Assembly (NCBI GenBank): GCA_017992765.1
Contig: JAGOOA010000004.1
Span: 10,993 to 74,992 of the forward strand
Reading direction: 5' to 3'
From: Syntrophorhabdaceae bacterium
GTDB lineage: Bacteria; Desulfobacterota; Syntrophorhabdia; Syntrophorhabdales; Syntrophorhabdaceae
DNA length: 64,000 nt
The notes under the pieces were generated by a model. It was not told the origin of the DNA. It ran no database searches and saw nothing but the letters and a program-made list of their open reading frames with translations. Positions within the stretch are counted from its first letter, which is position 1; the number at the start of each line of letters is the position of its first letter. Of the stretch, positions 16,098-24,678 are shown piece by piece. The position numbers and the translations under genes are program-made.

Positions 16098-18245
16098 TCA
16101 CCCTTTCGCCTTTTCCAGCAGCATCTTCAGCCTCTCTATATGACAGGGCAGCTCGAACGGCCTTACGCCCGTTGCGTCCTTTATCGCGTTCACAATGCTT
16201 GCCGCCTGAGGGATCAGGGCCGGTTCGCCGACTCCTTTTGCTCCGAAGGGGCCCGTCGGTTCCCGGTCCTCGACGACAAATACCTCCACATCGGGCATAT
16301 CCATCGATGTGGGCATATAGTAGTTGTCGAAGGATCCGCTCTTTCCCGGCACAAATTCTTCCATGAGGGCAAAACCCACGCCCATCGCTATCCCTCCGTA
16401 GATCTGCCCCCTTACGTTCTTGAGATTGATAGCCCTGCCCACATCGTGGGCCGCATAGACCCTTTTAACCGTACAGTACCCTGTCTCCGGTTCCACCTCT
16501 ACTTCCGTCATGTGCGCTGCGAAGGCGTATGTTGCATAGGGTGAGCCTTTCGACGTTTCAGGATCAACGGGCGTCGTCGGCGGGTCAAAAAATCCATTAT
16601 GTTCGAGGAGCTTTTTGTCTGTCTCTGACGCGTAGATCTCCCTGATGGGCCTGCCTTTATAAAATCCTTTTTCATCGAGGTATTGCCTCATCTTCAGCGC
16701 CGCGTCAAACACGGCGCCTCCGGAGATATATGTCTGCCGGCTTGCAGAGGATGACCCCGCGTCCTTCGATGTGTCCGTATCGCCCCTCACCAGGATAATA
16801 TCCTCTATCTCCAAGCCAAGCGCCTCCTGAAGGATCTGGACGAGTGTTGTGTCGGAGCCCTGCCCTATCTCACAGGCGCCCGTGTGGAGCGCGATCTTCC
16901 CGTCCCCGGTAATATTAAGGCACGCGTTGGCGGGATTCGATACGCCGGTGTTGCCGATCCCGTAATACATGCATCCGAGGCCAAAGCCTGTATGGTCGTC
17001 CTTCTTTGTGCGTTTTCTCCAGTACGGCTCAACCTTTTTTAAGGTCTCGATGATCCCCACGCTGTTTTGCAACATCTGCGATGTAGCGGTCAACGATCCC
17101 TTTTTGAGGGCGTTCATCATCCGTATGTCGAAGGGGTCCATTTTGAGCATCGAGGCAACCTCATCCATCTGGGATTCGTGGGCAAAGGCAAGCTGGGGGA
17201 TCCCGAAGCCTCTCATGGCGCCGGAGACAGGGTTGTTCGTGTAGAACATCCTGCTGTCGACGTGAACGTTCGGGATATCGTAAGGTCCTGTTGCATGGAG
17301 GGCGGCTCTCAGGCATACGGTCTCGCCATACGATGCGAACGGCCCCGTGTCGCCGATAATGTTTACCTTTACGGCAGTTATGGCGCCGTCTTTCCTGGCG
17401 CCCGTTTTATATTCAATATAGAGGGGGTGCCTCTTCGTATTTGAAAGAAAGCTTTCTTCCCTCGTATACCTCATAACAACAGGCCGTTTTGTATGGTGTA
17501 CCGACAAGGCGATAAAACCTTCGACGGTAATATCAAGCTTGCCCCCGAACCCGCCGCCCGTTGTCGCCTGGACCACCTTTATCTTCTCTTCCGGTACCGC
17601 AAGCAGCCGGGATATCTCTTTCTGCTTATAATGGATATTCTGTGTTGATGAGATAACAACTATCCTGCCTTTACCGTCAGGATAGCCTACGCCTGACTCC
17701 GTCTCCATGAAGGCGTGGTCGAGCCACGTCGTTGAATAGGTATGTTCTACTATAACGTCAGCCTCTTTAAAACCTCTCTCTATATCGCCTTTTATGACCT
17801 TTCTGCGGCTTAAAAGGTTCCCTTTATCGTGGATGAGAACTCTTGAACTCTCCGGCATAAAAGGTCCTGACACTACTTCAGTATCCTCATATTCGACCTC
17901 GATGAGCTGCAATGCCTTTCTCGCGGCTTCTTCGGTTTCACCGAGGATAATCAGTACCGGTTCCCCGATATACCGCACCCTCTCCTGTGCAAGATACGGC
18001 TGGTCTTTTTTGATGATCCCGAAAAGATTTTCTCCGGGTATATCATGGCAGGAGAGGACCTTGACGATGCCGGGAGACGCCATGGCAGCCCTTGTATCGA
18101 TCCTCCTGATAAACGCATGGGGCCTTGTACTCCTGAAGATACAGCCGAAAAGCGCCCCTTTTGCGCTCAGGTCTTCAGCATAAACAGGCCTGCCCAACAC
18201 TTTATCCAGTGCGTCGATCCTGTTGATCTCATTGCCGATGTACAT
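16098..18245 (-). CDS. Molybdenum hydroxylase large subunit (candidate nicotinate dehydrogenase)
   Basis: A 715-residue xanthine dehydrogenase-family large subunit. The N-terminal a/b-hammerhead (about 15-120) is followed by molybdopterin-binding regions with TTGGGFGGK (about 228-236), AMRGFGIPQ, and the active-site glutamate motif GAKGVGEPALIP (about 670-681). The FAD and 2Fe-2S subunits are encoded just upstream, giving an L-M-S hydroxylase that inserts water-derived oxygen into a heteroaromatic ring. With an enamidase and a 6-hydroxynicotinate reductase next door, the likely reaction is nicotinate to 6-hydroxynicotinate. E. barkeri splits this subunit in two; here it is one chain. Substrate assignment is from context, not from active-site residues. 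Confidence 0.85.
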   Translation of the reverse strand: MYIGNEINRIDALDKVLGRPVYAEDLSAKGALFGCIFRSTRPHAFIRRIDTRAAMASPGIVKVLSCHDIPGENLFGIIKKDQPYLAQERVRYIGEPVLIILGETEEAARKALQLIEVEYEDTEVVSGPFMPESSRVLIHDKGNLLSRRKVIKGDIERGFKEADVIVEHTYSTTWLDHAFMETESGVGYPDGKGRIVVISSTQNIHYKQKEISRLLAVPEEKIKVVQATTGGGFGGKLDITVEGFIALSVHHTKRPVVMRYTREESFLSNTKRHPLYIEYKTGARKDGAITAVKVNIIGDTGPFASYGETVCLRAALHATGPYDIPNVHVDSRMFYTNNPVSGAMRGFGIPQLAFAHESQMDEVASMLKMDPFDIRMMNALKKGSLTATSQMLQNSVGIIETLKKVEPYWRKRTKKDDHTGFGLGCMYYGIGNTGVSNPANACLNITGDGKIALHTGACEIGQGSDTTLVQILQEALGLEIEDIILVRGDTDTSKDAGSSSASRQTYISGGAVFDAALKMRQYLDEKGFYKGRPIREIYASETDKKLLEHNGFFDPPTTPVDPETSKGSPYATYAFAAHMTEVEVEPETGYCTVKRVYAAHDVGRAINLKNVRGQIYGGIAMGVGFALMEEFVPGKSGSFDNYYMPTSMDMPDVEVFVVEDREPTGPFGAKGVGEPALIPQAASIVNAIKDATGVRPFELPCHIERLKMLLEKAKG

Positions 18246-18252
18246 TTTTCAC

Positions 18253-19089
18253 TTAACCCCGCAGCGCTTTTTGAACAAGGCCTTTCACAACGGGCAGCTT
18301 ATATGCAAAAGACGGCCTGTCACCCGTGATCCTTCGTATCTCTTCTACGACAAGTGCAGCCGCCTCGCCTATCGTGTGATCGTCCTTTTTCCTGCCGCTC
18401 AAAAACCCCTCAACGTTCCTTGGTCGAAAAGGCATCGGCGTGCAGGAGCCTATCGCCAGCTTAACGTCAACGAAGCGGTCCCCATCTTCGCGGACCGCCC
18501 ACGCAACCGACAGCCGGGAGATCGCCCAGGCAGCGCGCTTCGCTATCCTCCTGTACCCTTCCCTGTATCCGGGCAGGCCTTTGATGCACACCCGGGTCAG
18601 CAGTTCGTGGTGCTTCAGAGAGGTTTTGTAAGGCGCAACGATAAAATCGTCGAGCCTTTCCTCCCGTTTTCCTTCTTGCGATTCGATCTTAAGCACGGTA
18701 TCGTGGATGAGTAGGGGCGGGATCGAATCAGCGGCAGGAGATGCATTGACAAGGTTGCCGCCAATGGTTCCCATGGTGCGTATCTGTGGCGAACCTATCC
18801 ACCCGCATGCCGCAGAGAGGCTCCTCGCCAGATCGTTGAGCATGGCTGCCGCGCTGATCGCAGAGTGCGTGATCGCCGGGCCGATCGCGATATCCGTGCC
18901 ATCGCCGGACAGGCGCCTGAGCTCTTCAATGTTCATGATATCGACAACGTTGCCGCACAGCTCCCCCCTCTTCATATTCACGAGAAGGTCTGTGCCCCCG
19001 GCGATCACCCGCGCATCATCAAGCAATGCCAGGTAAGCGAGGGCATCCTCTTTCGTCTTAGGGCTTACACTTGCAAAGTCCGGCAGCAT
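18253..19089 (-). CDS. Molybdenum hydroxylase FAD-binding subunit
   Basis: A 278-residue subunit of the CoxM/NdhF type. The FAD pyrophosphate motif is IAGGTDLLVNMK (about residues 34-45), and the second FAD motif is TMGTIGGNLVNASPAADS (about 106-123). A CO dehydrogenase flavoprotein C-terminal domain (about 170-275) closes the chain. It passes electrons from the iron-sulfur subunit to an acceptor such as NAD(P)+. It overlaps the 2Fe-2S gene by 32 nt and is 7 nt before the large-subunit gene, which indicates translational coupling. It lacks the extra loop that binds a [4Fe-4S] cluster in 4-hydroxybenzoyl-CoA reductase, judging from its short length. Confidence 0.88.
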   Translation of the reverse strand: MLPDFASVSPKTKEDALAYLALLDDARVIAGGTDLLVNMKRGELCGNVVDIMNIEELRRLSGDGTDIAIGPAITHSAISAAAMLNDLARSLSAACGWIGSPQIRTMGTIGGNLVNASPAADSIPPLLIHDTVLKIESQEGKREERLDDFIVAPYKTSLKHHELLTRVCIKGLPGYREGYRRIAKRAAWAISRLSVAWAVREDGDRFVDVKLAIGSCTPMPFRPRNVEGFLSGRKKDDHTIGEAAALVVEEIRRITGDRPSFAYKLPVVKGLVQKALRG

Positions 19090-19531
19090 CTCGAATCGCC
19101 TCTACAATCTGGATATAGCCAGTGCACCTGCACAGGTTGCCGCTTATTGCTTCCCTTATCTCACTGTCGCTTGGATCTTCATTCTTTATGAGCAGGCTGT
19201 ATGCAGACAGGAGCATCCCGGGGGTGCAGTAGCCGCATTGTACAGCGCCTGCTTCGATAAAGGCCTTCTGCAGCGGGTGGAGAAGGTCTGCGTCACCAAG
19301 GTATTCAACGGTCTTGACATCGTGCCCGTCCACCTTTGATGCCAGCGTCAGGCAGGAATAATGGGGCTCGTTGTCGATCAGCACCGTGCAGGTCCCGCAT
19401 TCGCCTATGCCGCACCCCTCCTTGACGCTCTTTATCGAGAACCGCTCTCGCAAGGTATGGAGCAAAAGCTCTCTATCCTGTACCTCACAGAAAACTTTCC
19501 TGCCATTCAATACGAAGCTAACGTTCTTCAT
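19058..19531 (-). CDS. Molybdenum hydroxylase 2Fe-2S subunit
   Basis: A 157-residue small subunit with two [2Fe-2S] clusters. The plant-ferredoxin-type cluster uses GCGIGECGTCTV and a later cysteine in SCLTLA. The helical second domain uses QCGYCTPGM and NLCRCTGY. All eight expected cysteines are present. It carries electrons from the molybdenum centre to FAD. It starts 29 nt after the TRAP permease gene ends and overlaps the FAD subunit gene, so transport and hydroxylation are encoded on one transcript. Confidence 0.92.
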   Translation of the reverse strand: MKNVSFVLNGRKVFCEVQDRELLLHTLRERFSIKSVKEGCGIGECGTCTVLIDNEPHYSCLTLASKVDGHDVKTVEYLGDADLLHPLQKAFIEAGAVQCGYCTPGMLLSAYSLLIKNEDPSDSEIREAISGNLCRCTGYIQIVEAIRDAAGLCKCKP

Positions 19532-19560
19532 ATCAATAGTTCTTTAAACACCGTCCAGCC

Positions 19561-20871
19561 CTACCTTCCCATAAGGCCCGGGAGATAAAGCACGATTTGA
19601 GGGAAGATCACGAGGATCACCGCCACAATGATAATTGAGATCAAAAAAGGCATAGCTCCTTTGAAGATATCTGCCATGGGTACGTCCTTCGCTATCCCTG
19701 CAAGGGTGTATACATTAAGGCCTACCGGCGGAGTGATGAGCCCCGCCTCCATCATAAGTACGGCCAAGACTCCAAACCATATGGGATCGAAGTGGAGGGC
19801 CACGATAACGGGAAATATGACGGGCAGCGTAAGCACCATCATCGATACCGCGTCAAGAAAGCATCCGAGCAGAAAATAGATCGCTATAATTATTGCCAGG
19901 ACGACATACCGTGATACTTCAAGGCCGGCAATCCACCCCGATACAACGGCGGGTATCGTTGAGAGGGCGAGGAAGTAGCTGAAAACGGTCGCCCCTGCAA
20001 CAAGAAAAAGCACCATAATAGAGATCCTCGCCATTTCAAGAAGCGAGGCGAAAAGGCCCTGCCAGCTCAGCTTTTTCTTCACGAGAACAATAACAAGGAG
20101 CGCCGTGGCCCCTATGGCCCCTGCCTCCGTAGGATTAATGTATCCAAGGTATATTCCACCCATGACAATAAAAAAGACAAGAAGCGTCTCCCATATTCCC
20201 TTCAGGGCCTTGATCTTTTCCTTCAGAGAGACGTCGCCCTCTGTCGCAGGGGCAAGAGCTGGATTTATCTTTACCTGGCCGACGACAACAACGATGTACG
20301 CAAATGCAAGCAGCAGGCCCGGCATGATACCTGAGATCAGGAGTTTTCCGATGGACTGCTCTGTCAGCATCCCGTACACCACAAAACCAAGGCTTGGCGG
20401 GATAAGAAAGGCGAGCGTCCCCCCCGCTGCCACCACCCCTGTTGCCAGCTTGGGGTGGTAATTAAATCTTTTCATCTCGGGGAGGGCAATATTGCCCATC
20501 GCCGCGGCTCCAGCAACGGAAGAGCCGCTCACCGCGGCAAATCCAGCGCAGGCAGCGATAGTAGCCACCCCCAAGCCCCCGGGGAGCCTCCTGAACCACT
20601 TGTCAAATGTCTCGTAAAGCTCTCTCGTGATGCCTGCGCTGCCGGCAAAGCCGCCCATAAGGATGAAAAGGGGGATGATAGTGTAGGGGTAGTTCGCCGC
20701 AACCTCGTATATCGTCTTCGCAACAACCGGGAGCGCCGCTCCAAGCGAGGTGAGCGTCCATATGCCGATAAAGCCGACAAACATCATGAGAAACGCGATG
20801 GGCATTCCGAGCAAGAGAAGGGCCACTACAAGCGCGCTACCAAGGATTCCCGCTACGATGGGATCTATCAT
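19561..20871 (-). CDS. dctM: TRAP transporter large permease (DctM)
   Basis: A 436-residue, very hydrophobic protein with about 12 membrane segments and family motifs such as GMPIAFLMMFVG, SSVAGAAAMGNIALPEM and the C-terminal LITPPVGLNVYTLAG. DctM forms the sodium-driven transport channel of TRAP systems in the inner membrane. The start codon at 20871 has TAGGAG upstream and lies 4 nt after the DctQ stop. It is encoded in the middle of the putative nicotinate operon, so it is the likely substrate importer. Confidence 0.93.
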   Translation of the reverse strand: MIDPIVAGILGSALVVALLLLGMPIAFLMMFVGFIGIWTLTSLGAALPVVAKTIYEVAANYPYTIIPLFILMGGFAGSAGITRELYETFDKWFRRLPGGLGVATIAACAGFAAVSGSSVAGAAAMGNIALPEMKRFNYHPKLATGVVAAGGTLAFLIPPSLGFVVYGMLTEQSIGKLLISGIMPGLLLAFAYIVVVVGQVKINPALAPATEGDVSLKEKIKALKGIWETLLVFFIVMGGIYLGYINPTEAGAIGATALLVIVLVKKKLSWQGLFASLLEMARISIMVLFLVAGATVFSYFLALSTIPAVVSGWIAGLEVSRYVVLAIIIAIYFLLGCFLDAVSMMVLTLPVIFPVIVALHFDPIWFGVLAVLMMEAGLITPPVGLNVYTLAGIAKDVPMADIFKGAMPFLISIIIVAVILVIFPQIVLYLPGLMGR

Positions 20872-20875
20872 GCTC

Positions 20876-21364
20876 CTATTGTCTCCTCATCCCTGCTATC
20901 GTATTAAATAGATCGACGAGAAATTCCAGCCATAAAAGTAAACCGCCGACTGCCACGAGGAGCCTGAAGGGCCACTGGGGAACTCTCAGCATGTCCGATA
21001 CGGTCTTCTCATGTATCCCCTCTGTAAAACCCTGCCAAACCATGATGCTGATTATTACCATGCACAAAAGGGTCGTTACGATCTCTACGACGCCCCTGGT
21101 CTTTTGAGGGAATTTCCTGGTCAGGAAATCGACGCCCACGTGGCCTTTAACCTGCTGGGTGTATGCAGCGCCGAGCAGAACAATGATGCTTAGCATATAT
21201 TCGGAGAGCTCAAGGGTGCCGGGGATCGGCTTATTGAAGAAGCCCCTGCTGATAACATCGCCCGTCGTGATGAGCATGAGCGGGATAGCAAGGAACATCC
21301 CCACAGCGCAGGTAAAGTAGGTAATGCGCCTGATCACCCTTTGAAAGCCCTCTATTTGCCTCAT
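20876..21364 (-). CDS. dctQ: TRAP transporter small permease (DctQ)
   Basis: A 162-residue membrane protein with four hydrophobic segments and the usual DctQ features. These include the ARG-like DVISRGFFNKPIPGTLELSEY region after the first helix pair and QVKGHVGVDFL in the middle. It pairs with DctM in the inner membrane. It lies 15 nt after the binding-protein gene and 4 nt before dctM. Confidence 0.92.
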   Translation of the reverse strand: MRQIEGFQRVIRRITYFTCAVGMFLAIPLMLITTGDVISRGFFNKPIPGTLELSEYMLSIIVLLGAAYTQQVKGHVGVDFLTRKFPQKTRGVVEIVTTLLCMVIISIMVWQGFTEGIHEKTVSDMLRVPQWPFRLLVAVGGLLLWLEFLVDLFNTIAGMRRQ

Positions 21365-21379
21365 GTTAAGCCCGCAGCC

Positions 21380-22462
21380 TCAGGCCTTCTTAAACTCAGG
21401 CGGACATGCTACCAGTTTAACGTTTCTTTTCTCGCACTCTTCATTCATGATCGCAACGGTTTTCCGTGCAGGAAGCCCCTTTGCTTCAAGATCCTTCACC
21501 CAGGCCCTTGTCACATCCTGGAATTTTGCGTACCACTGTTCTGCTTCTGCCTTGGGAAGGTCAATGAACTTAACGCCTTTGTCGGCGATCTCTTTCATGA
21601 TCACCTTGTAAGCAGCCTGATTGAGGCCGCCCGTTACTTTGAAGGGGTTTGTGCACACCTGATCAACAAGTTTTTTCTGGTCCTGGGGAAGCTTGTTCCA
21701 GGAGTTCATATTCATTATCGTTCCTTCGGATACGCATCCGAAGGTAAGGATCGTAGCATGCTTTGCCACTTCATACAGCTTAAAGCCCTGGATCAGAGGA
21801 GGGCATGTCACGATACCGTCGACAGTGCCTGTTTCCATGGCCATGTACACATCGCCGAGGGGCATAAAGACAGGTTCTGCGCCCAGCGCCTTTATATAGT
21901 TCGTCTGGTGGCCGCCCGGAGATCTTAATTTCATGCCTTTAAGGTCCGCCAGCCTGGAGATGGGCTTTTTCGACCATATGAACGACTGGATGCAGCCATT
22001 GAGCTCGAGGACCTTCACATTCTTAAATTCTTCTTTCAGCGCCCTGCCGTACACCGCATTGCCTATGTCCGCAGCCACATCTTTACCGTCAACCCATACG
22101 GCAAGGGAAAGCACATCGGTCAGCGGGAAACGTCCCGGAGTCCACGTAGCGGTAAAATAGCCCATATCTGACATGCCTTTGGCAACGATGTCAAAATGCT
22201 CCGGGCCTTTTCCGAGGGCAGCCCCGGCGTACATCGTATAGCCCATCTTGCCGGCGCTCCTTTTCTTCAGTTCCTCGAGCATCGGGATCCATACGGTCTT
22301 CACCTCTTTGCCTACAGGCGGGTGCCACGTGCTGAACTTGATATTTGTATTCTGTGCAAGAAGCATATTCGGATCAAACATCCCCATACCCACGGCAGCC
22401 CCACCGATAAGAGCGCCTTTCAAGAAATTCCTCCTGCTTAAATCCTTACATTCCTGACACAT
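21380..22462 (-). CDS. dctP: TRAP transporter solute-binding protein (DctP), Tat-type signal
   Basis: A 360-residue periplasmic binding protein. The N-terminus has a twin-arginine motif SRRNFLKGA (about residues 9-17) followed by a hydrophobic run, so export may use the Tat route. The family core has LKGMKLRSPGG with the carboxylate-binding arginine, and LGDVYMAMETGTVDG. These proteins usually bind organic acid anions, which fits nicotinate or another heterocyclic carboxylate. The ATG follows AAGGAGGAG. A promoter candidate lies at 22498-22526. Confidence 0.92.
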   Translation of the reverse strand: MCQECKDLSRRNFLKGALIGGAAVGMGMFDPNMLLAQNTNIKFSTWHPPVGKEVKTVWIPMLEELKKRSAGKMGYTMYAGAALGKGPEHFDIVAKGMSDMGYFTATWTPGRFPLTDVLSLAVWVDGKDVAADIGNAVYGRALKEEFKNVKVLELNGCIQSFIWSKKPISRLADLKGMKLRSPGGHQTNYIKALGAEPVFMPLGDVYMAMETGTVDGIVTCPPLIQGFKLYEVAKHATILTFGCVSEGTIMNMNSWNKLPQDQKKLVDQVCTNPFKVTGGLNQAAYKVIMKEIADKGVKFIDLPKAEAEQWYAKFQDVTRAWVKDLEAKGLPARKTVAIMNEECEKRNVKLVACPPEFKKA

Positions 22463-22497
22463 AAGCTCCTCCTTGTTTTGATTTGTTGCCCCCGTAT

Positions 22498-22526
22498 ATC
22501 ATAATAACGGCTGTAAAAAAATACAA
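22498..22526 (-). promoter_or_regulatory. Candidate promoter upstream of dctP
   Basis: On the minus strand, TTGTAT (22521-22526) and TATGAT (22498-22503) are separated by 17 bp, about 36 bp before the dctP ATG. It would allow the transporter and downstream catabolic genes to be expressed separately from the regulator and dehydrogenase. Confidence 0.45.
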
Positions 22527-22573
22527 CCCGCTTTTTTTCGTCCACGTTAACAGATTCCTGTGGTCATTTCGGC

Positions 22574-24058
22574 CTATACCCACCTCAGCGTCACCGTCTT
22601 TTGATCTAAAAATAGCCTTACAGAGTCCGCCCTCGATTTTGCTCCCCCAAAAAAAGACCCTTTTTTCGACCCCAATGGGAAGAAGGCATAAGGCTGGGGG
22701 ATCCCGGCGTTCACTCCTATATTGCCTACTTCACATTCCCTTATAAACTTGCGGGCGGTTTTGCCGCTTTCTGTGATTATGCAGGCTGAATGGCCATAAT
22801 CCGATCCATTTATCAACCCTATAACCTCATCAAGGTCTTTCGCCCTTATCAAATTTGCCACAGGTCCAAAAGACTCCTCTTTTGCTATCCCCATGGAATG
22901 TGAAACGTTTTCAAATATCGTCGGGCCGATGAAATACCCCTTTTCGCAACCTTTCACTTTTACGCCTCTCCCATCGAGAGCAAGCCTTGCCTTTTCTTTT
23001 AGGCCCTTCTCGATGAACATCTCGATCCTTTCTTTTCCTTCCACGGTCGTAAGGGGGCCCATCTCCGCCGATTCATCAAGGCCGTAACCAAGCCTCATCC
23101 TTTGTGAGGCATCAATGAATTTTGCCTTTAATTCGTTATATTTGCCCCCTACAACGACGACATTGTCGGAACCAAGGCATCTTTGCCCTGTCATGCCGAA
23201 ACAGCCCCTTAAAAGGTACTGTACGGCATTGTCGATATTCGCATCGGGCATAACAACGATATGGTTCTTCCCGTTGCCGTTGATCGACGATCTTTTGCCT
23301 AAGCTTCCGCATAGTTCAAACAACTGCTTTCCCACCCCGGATGAACCGATAAATCCAACTCCGCTGACCTTGGGGTTGGCGATCATCCTCGTGTTGAGCT
23401 CTACCTTTTTTCCAACGTGAATAAGATTAACAACGCCCGGGGGAAGCCCGGCCTCCGCAGTTACTTTGAAAATAGCGTCAGCAGCCGCCGGACACTGCCA
23501 GCTCGGGCTGACAACGACCGTGCAGCCGCACGCAAGTGCGTATGGCACGAAAGAAGACCATGCGTGCATCGGTATGTTCCCCGGCGTGAGGATAAGAAAT
23601 ACCCCTACCGGCTCCCACAGCATATAACAATCGATGCCCGTTGCAAGCTGCTCGACGTGCTCGCCTTTATATGCGCCGTACATCGAGCTTACGGCCGATT
23701 CAACGTTCTCAATGCACCGCTGTATCGTTCCGTGCGCGTCATCGATCGTCCTTCCGTGGTCCTGGACAAGGACGCGGGAAAGCATCTCGTGGTGTTCCGC
23801 AAACTTCGCCCTTAGCTTTGAGATGTAGTTGGCCCTGTCCCTGAACGGCGTCTCTTTCCATTTTTTGAACGCTTCAAACGCTGCGTCAACCGCATCGTCC
23901 GCTTCCTTCTCGGTTGCCACAGGGACCTTTGCGATCGCCTCGCCTTTCGCAGGGTTGGTATTTTCAAACATTGTCCCTGATTTTGAATCGATCCACTTCC
24001 CGTTGATATAAAATTTTAATTTCCCGTAATGTCTTTTTATCTCCGGTAATAATGCCAT
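22574..24058 (-). CDS. MmsA-like CoA-acylating (semi)aldehyde dehydrogenase
   Basis: A 494-residue aldehyde dehydrogenase. The ATG at 24058 is chosen because AAGGAGG precedes it; the frame stays open to 24196 but would overlap the regulator gene. The Rossmann part has LTPGNIPMHAWSSF and GSSGVGKQLF. The nucleophile lies in MTGQRCLG (about residue 292) and is preceded by arginine, as in methylmalonate-semialdehyde dehydrogenase. The glutamate of hydrolytic aldehyde dehydrogenases (ELGGK) is replaced here by NGNGKNH, which matches the CoA-dependent MmsA group. That group oxidises 2-substituted 3-oxo-acids with CO2 loss. 2-Formylglutarate, the enamidase product, has this structure and would give glutaryl-CoA. 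The substrate is inferred. Confidence 0.85.
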   Translation of the reverse strand: MALLPEIKRHYGKLKFYINGKWIDSKSGTMFENTNPAKGEAIAKVPVATEKEADDAVDAAFEAFKKWKETPFRDRANYISKLRAKFAEHHEMLSRVLVQDHGRTIDDAHGTIQRCIENVESAVSSMYGAYKGEHVEQLATGIDCYMLWEPVGVFLILTPGNIPMHAWSSFVPYALACGCTVVVSPSWQCPAAADAIFKVTAEAGLPPGVVNLIHVGKKVELNTRMIANPKVSGVGFIGSSGVGKQLFELCGSLGKRSSINGNGKNHIVVMPDANIDNAVQYLLRGCFGMTGQRCLGSDNVVVVGGKYNELKAKFIDASQRMRLGYGLDESAEMGPLTTVEGKERIEMFIEKGLKEKARLALDGRGVKVKGCEKGYFIGPTIFENVSHSMGIAKEESFGPVANLIRAKDLDEVIGLINGSDYGHSACIITESGKTARKFIRECEVGNIGVNAGIPQPYAFFPLGSKKGSFFGGAKSRADSVRLFLDQKTVTLRWV

Positions 24059-24132
24059 TCTATCCTCCTTATGCCGGAATACCTCTATTAATTGTCCTGC
24101 TCTGCGCTCTTTATCTTCTTCTCTCAGCTTTC

Positions 24133-24678
24133 TTAGAACGTCGGCGGCGTTATCACCCACAGTATGATCGCGTTCTCTTTCCCTTTGTTCCCCCAATCAT
24201 GCGGCAGCTTCGAAGAGAAATAAAAGCTCTCGTTCTCCCGTACCGTGTAGATCTTGTCGTTCAGCATCAGCTCGAGCTCGCCTTTTATGACAAAGCCGAA
24301 CTCTTCGCCTTCATGGGAATACATGCCATGAGACCCTCCGCCAGGCCTGATGACCGTATAGAAGGGCTGCATCTTTTTGTTCTTCGTTGTCCTGACAAGG
24401 GATTGTATCCTCGCGTCCCACCTCTGGAGCTGTATATCGATCCTTTCTTTTTTTCCCGTGACTATATCCTCATCCTTTACGCTTTCCATGAAAAAATCAA
24501 CAATATTGACATTCAGCGCTTCCGCTATCTTTTTCAACATCGATATAGAAGGGTCCGTCTTGTCCCTTTCAAGTTGGGATATCAATGAAGAAGTGCATTC
24601 GACAAGGCCTGCAAGCTGCTTCAAGGTAAGGCCTTTGCCTTCCCTCAGTTCACGTATTTTTTTTCCTATGTTGACCAT
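24133..24678 (-). CDS. XRE-family regulator with C-terminal cupin domain
   Basis: A 181-residue protein. The helix-turn-helix (residues 5-62) reads IGKKIRELREGKGLTLKQLA and LISQLERDKTDPSISMLKKI. The cupin barrel (about 105-178) has HEGEEFGFVIKGELEL and a closing LPHDWGNKGKEN. Proteins of this class often control catabolic operons and sense a small molecule through the cupin. It is the first gene of the block, 74 nt upstream of the aldehyde dehydrogenase gene. A palindrome touches its start codon, so it is probably autoregulated and controls the operon. Confidence 0.88.
   Translation of the reverse strand: MVNIGKKIRELREGKGLTLKQLAGLVECTSSLISQLERDKTDPSISMLKKIAEALNVNIVDFFMESVKDEDIVTGKKERIDIQLQRWDARIQSLVRTTKNKKMQPFYTVIRPGGGSHGMYSHEGEEFGFVIKGELELMLNDKIYTVRENESFYFSSKLPHDWGNKGKENAIILWVITPPTF

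Noticed and set aside
16098-19531. 4-hydroxybenzoyl-CoA reductase or CO dehydrogenase instead of a nicotinate-type hydroxylase
   Set aside because: The FAD subunit is too short for the extra [4Fe-4S] loop, and the neighbouring enamidase and 6-hydroxynicotinate reductase fit a nicotinate substrate better; not fully excluded.
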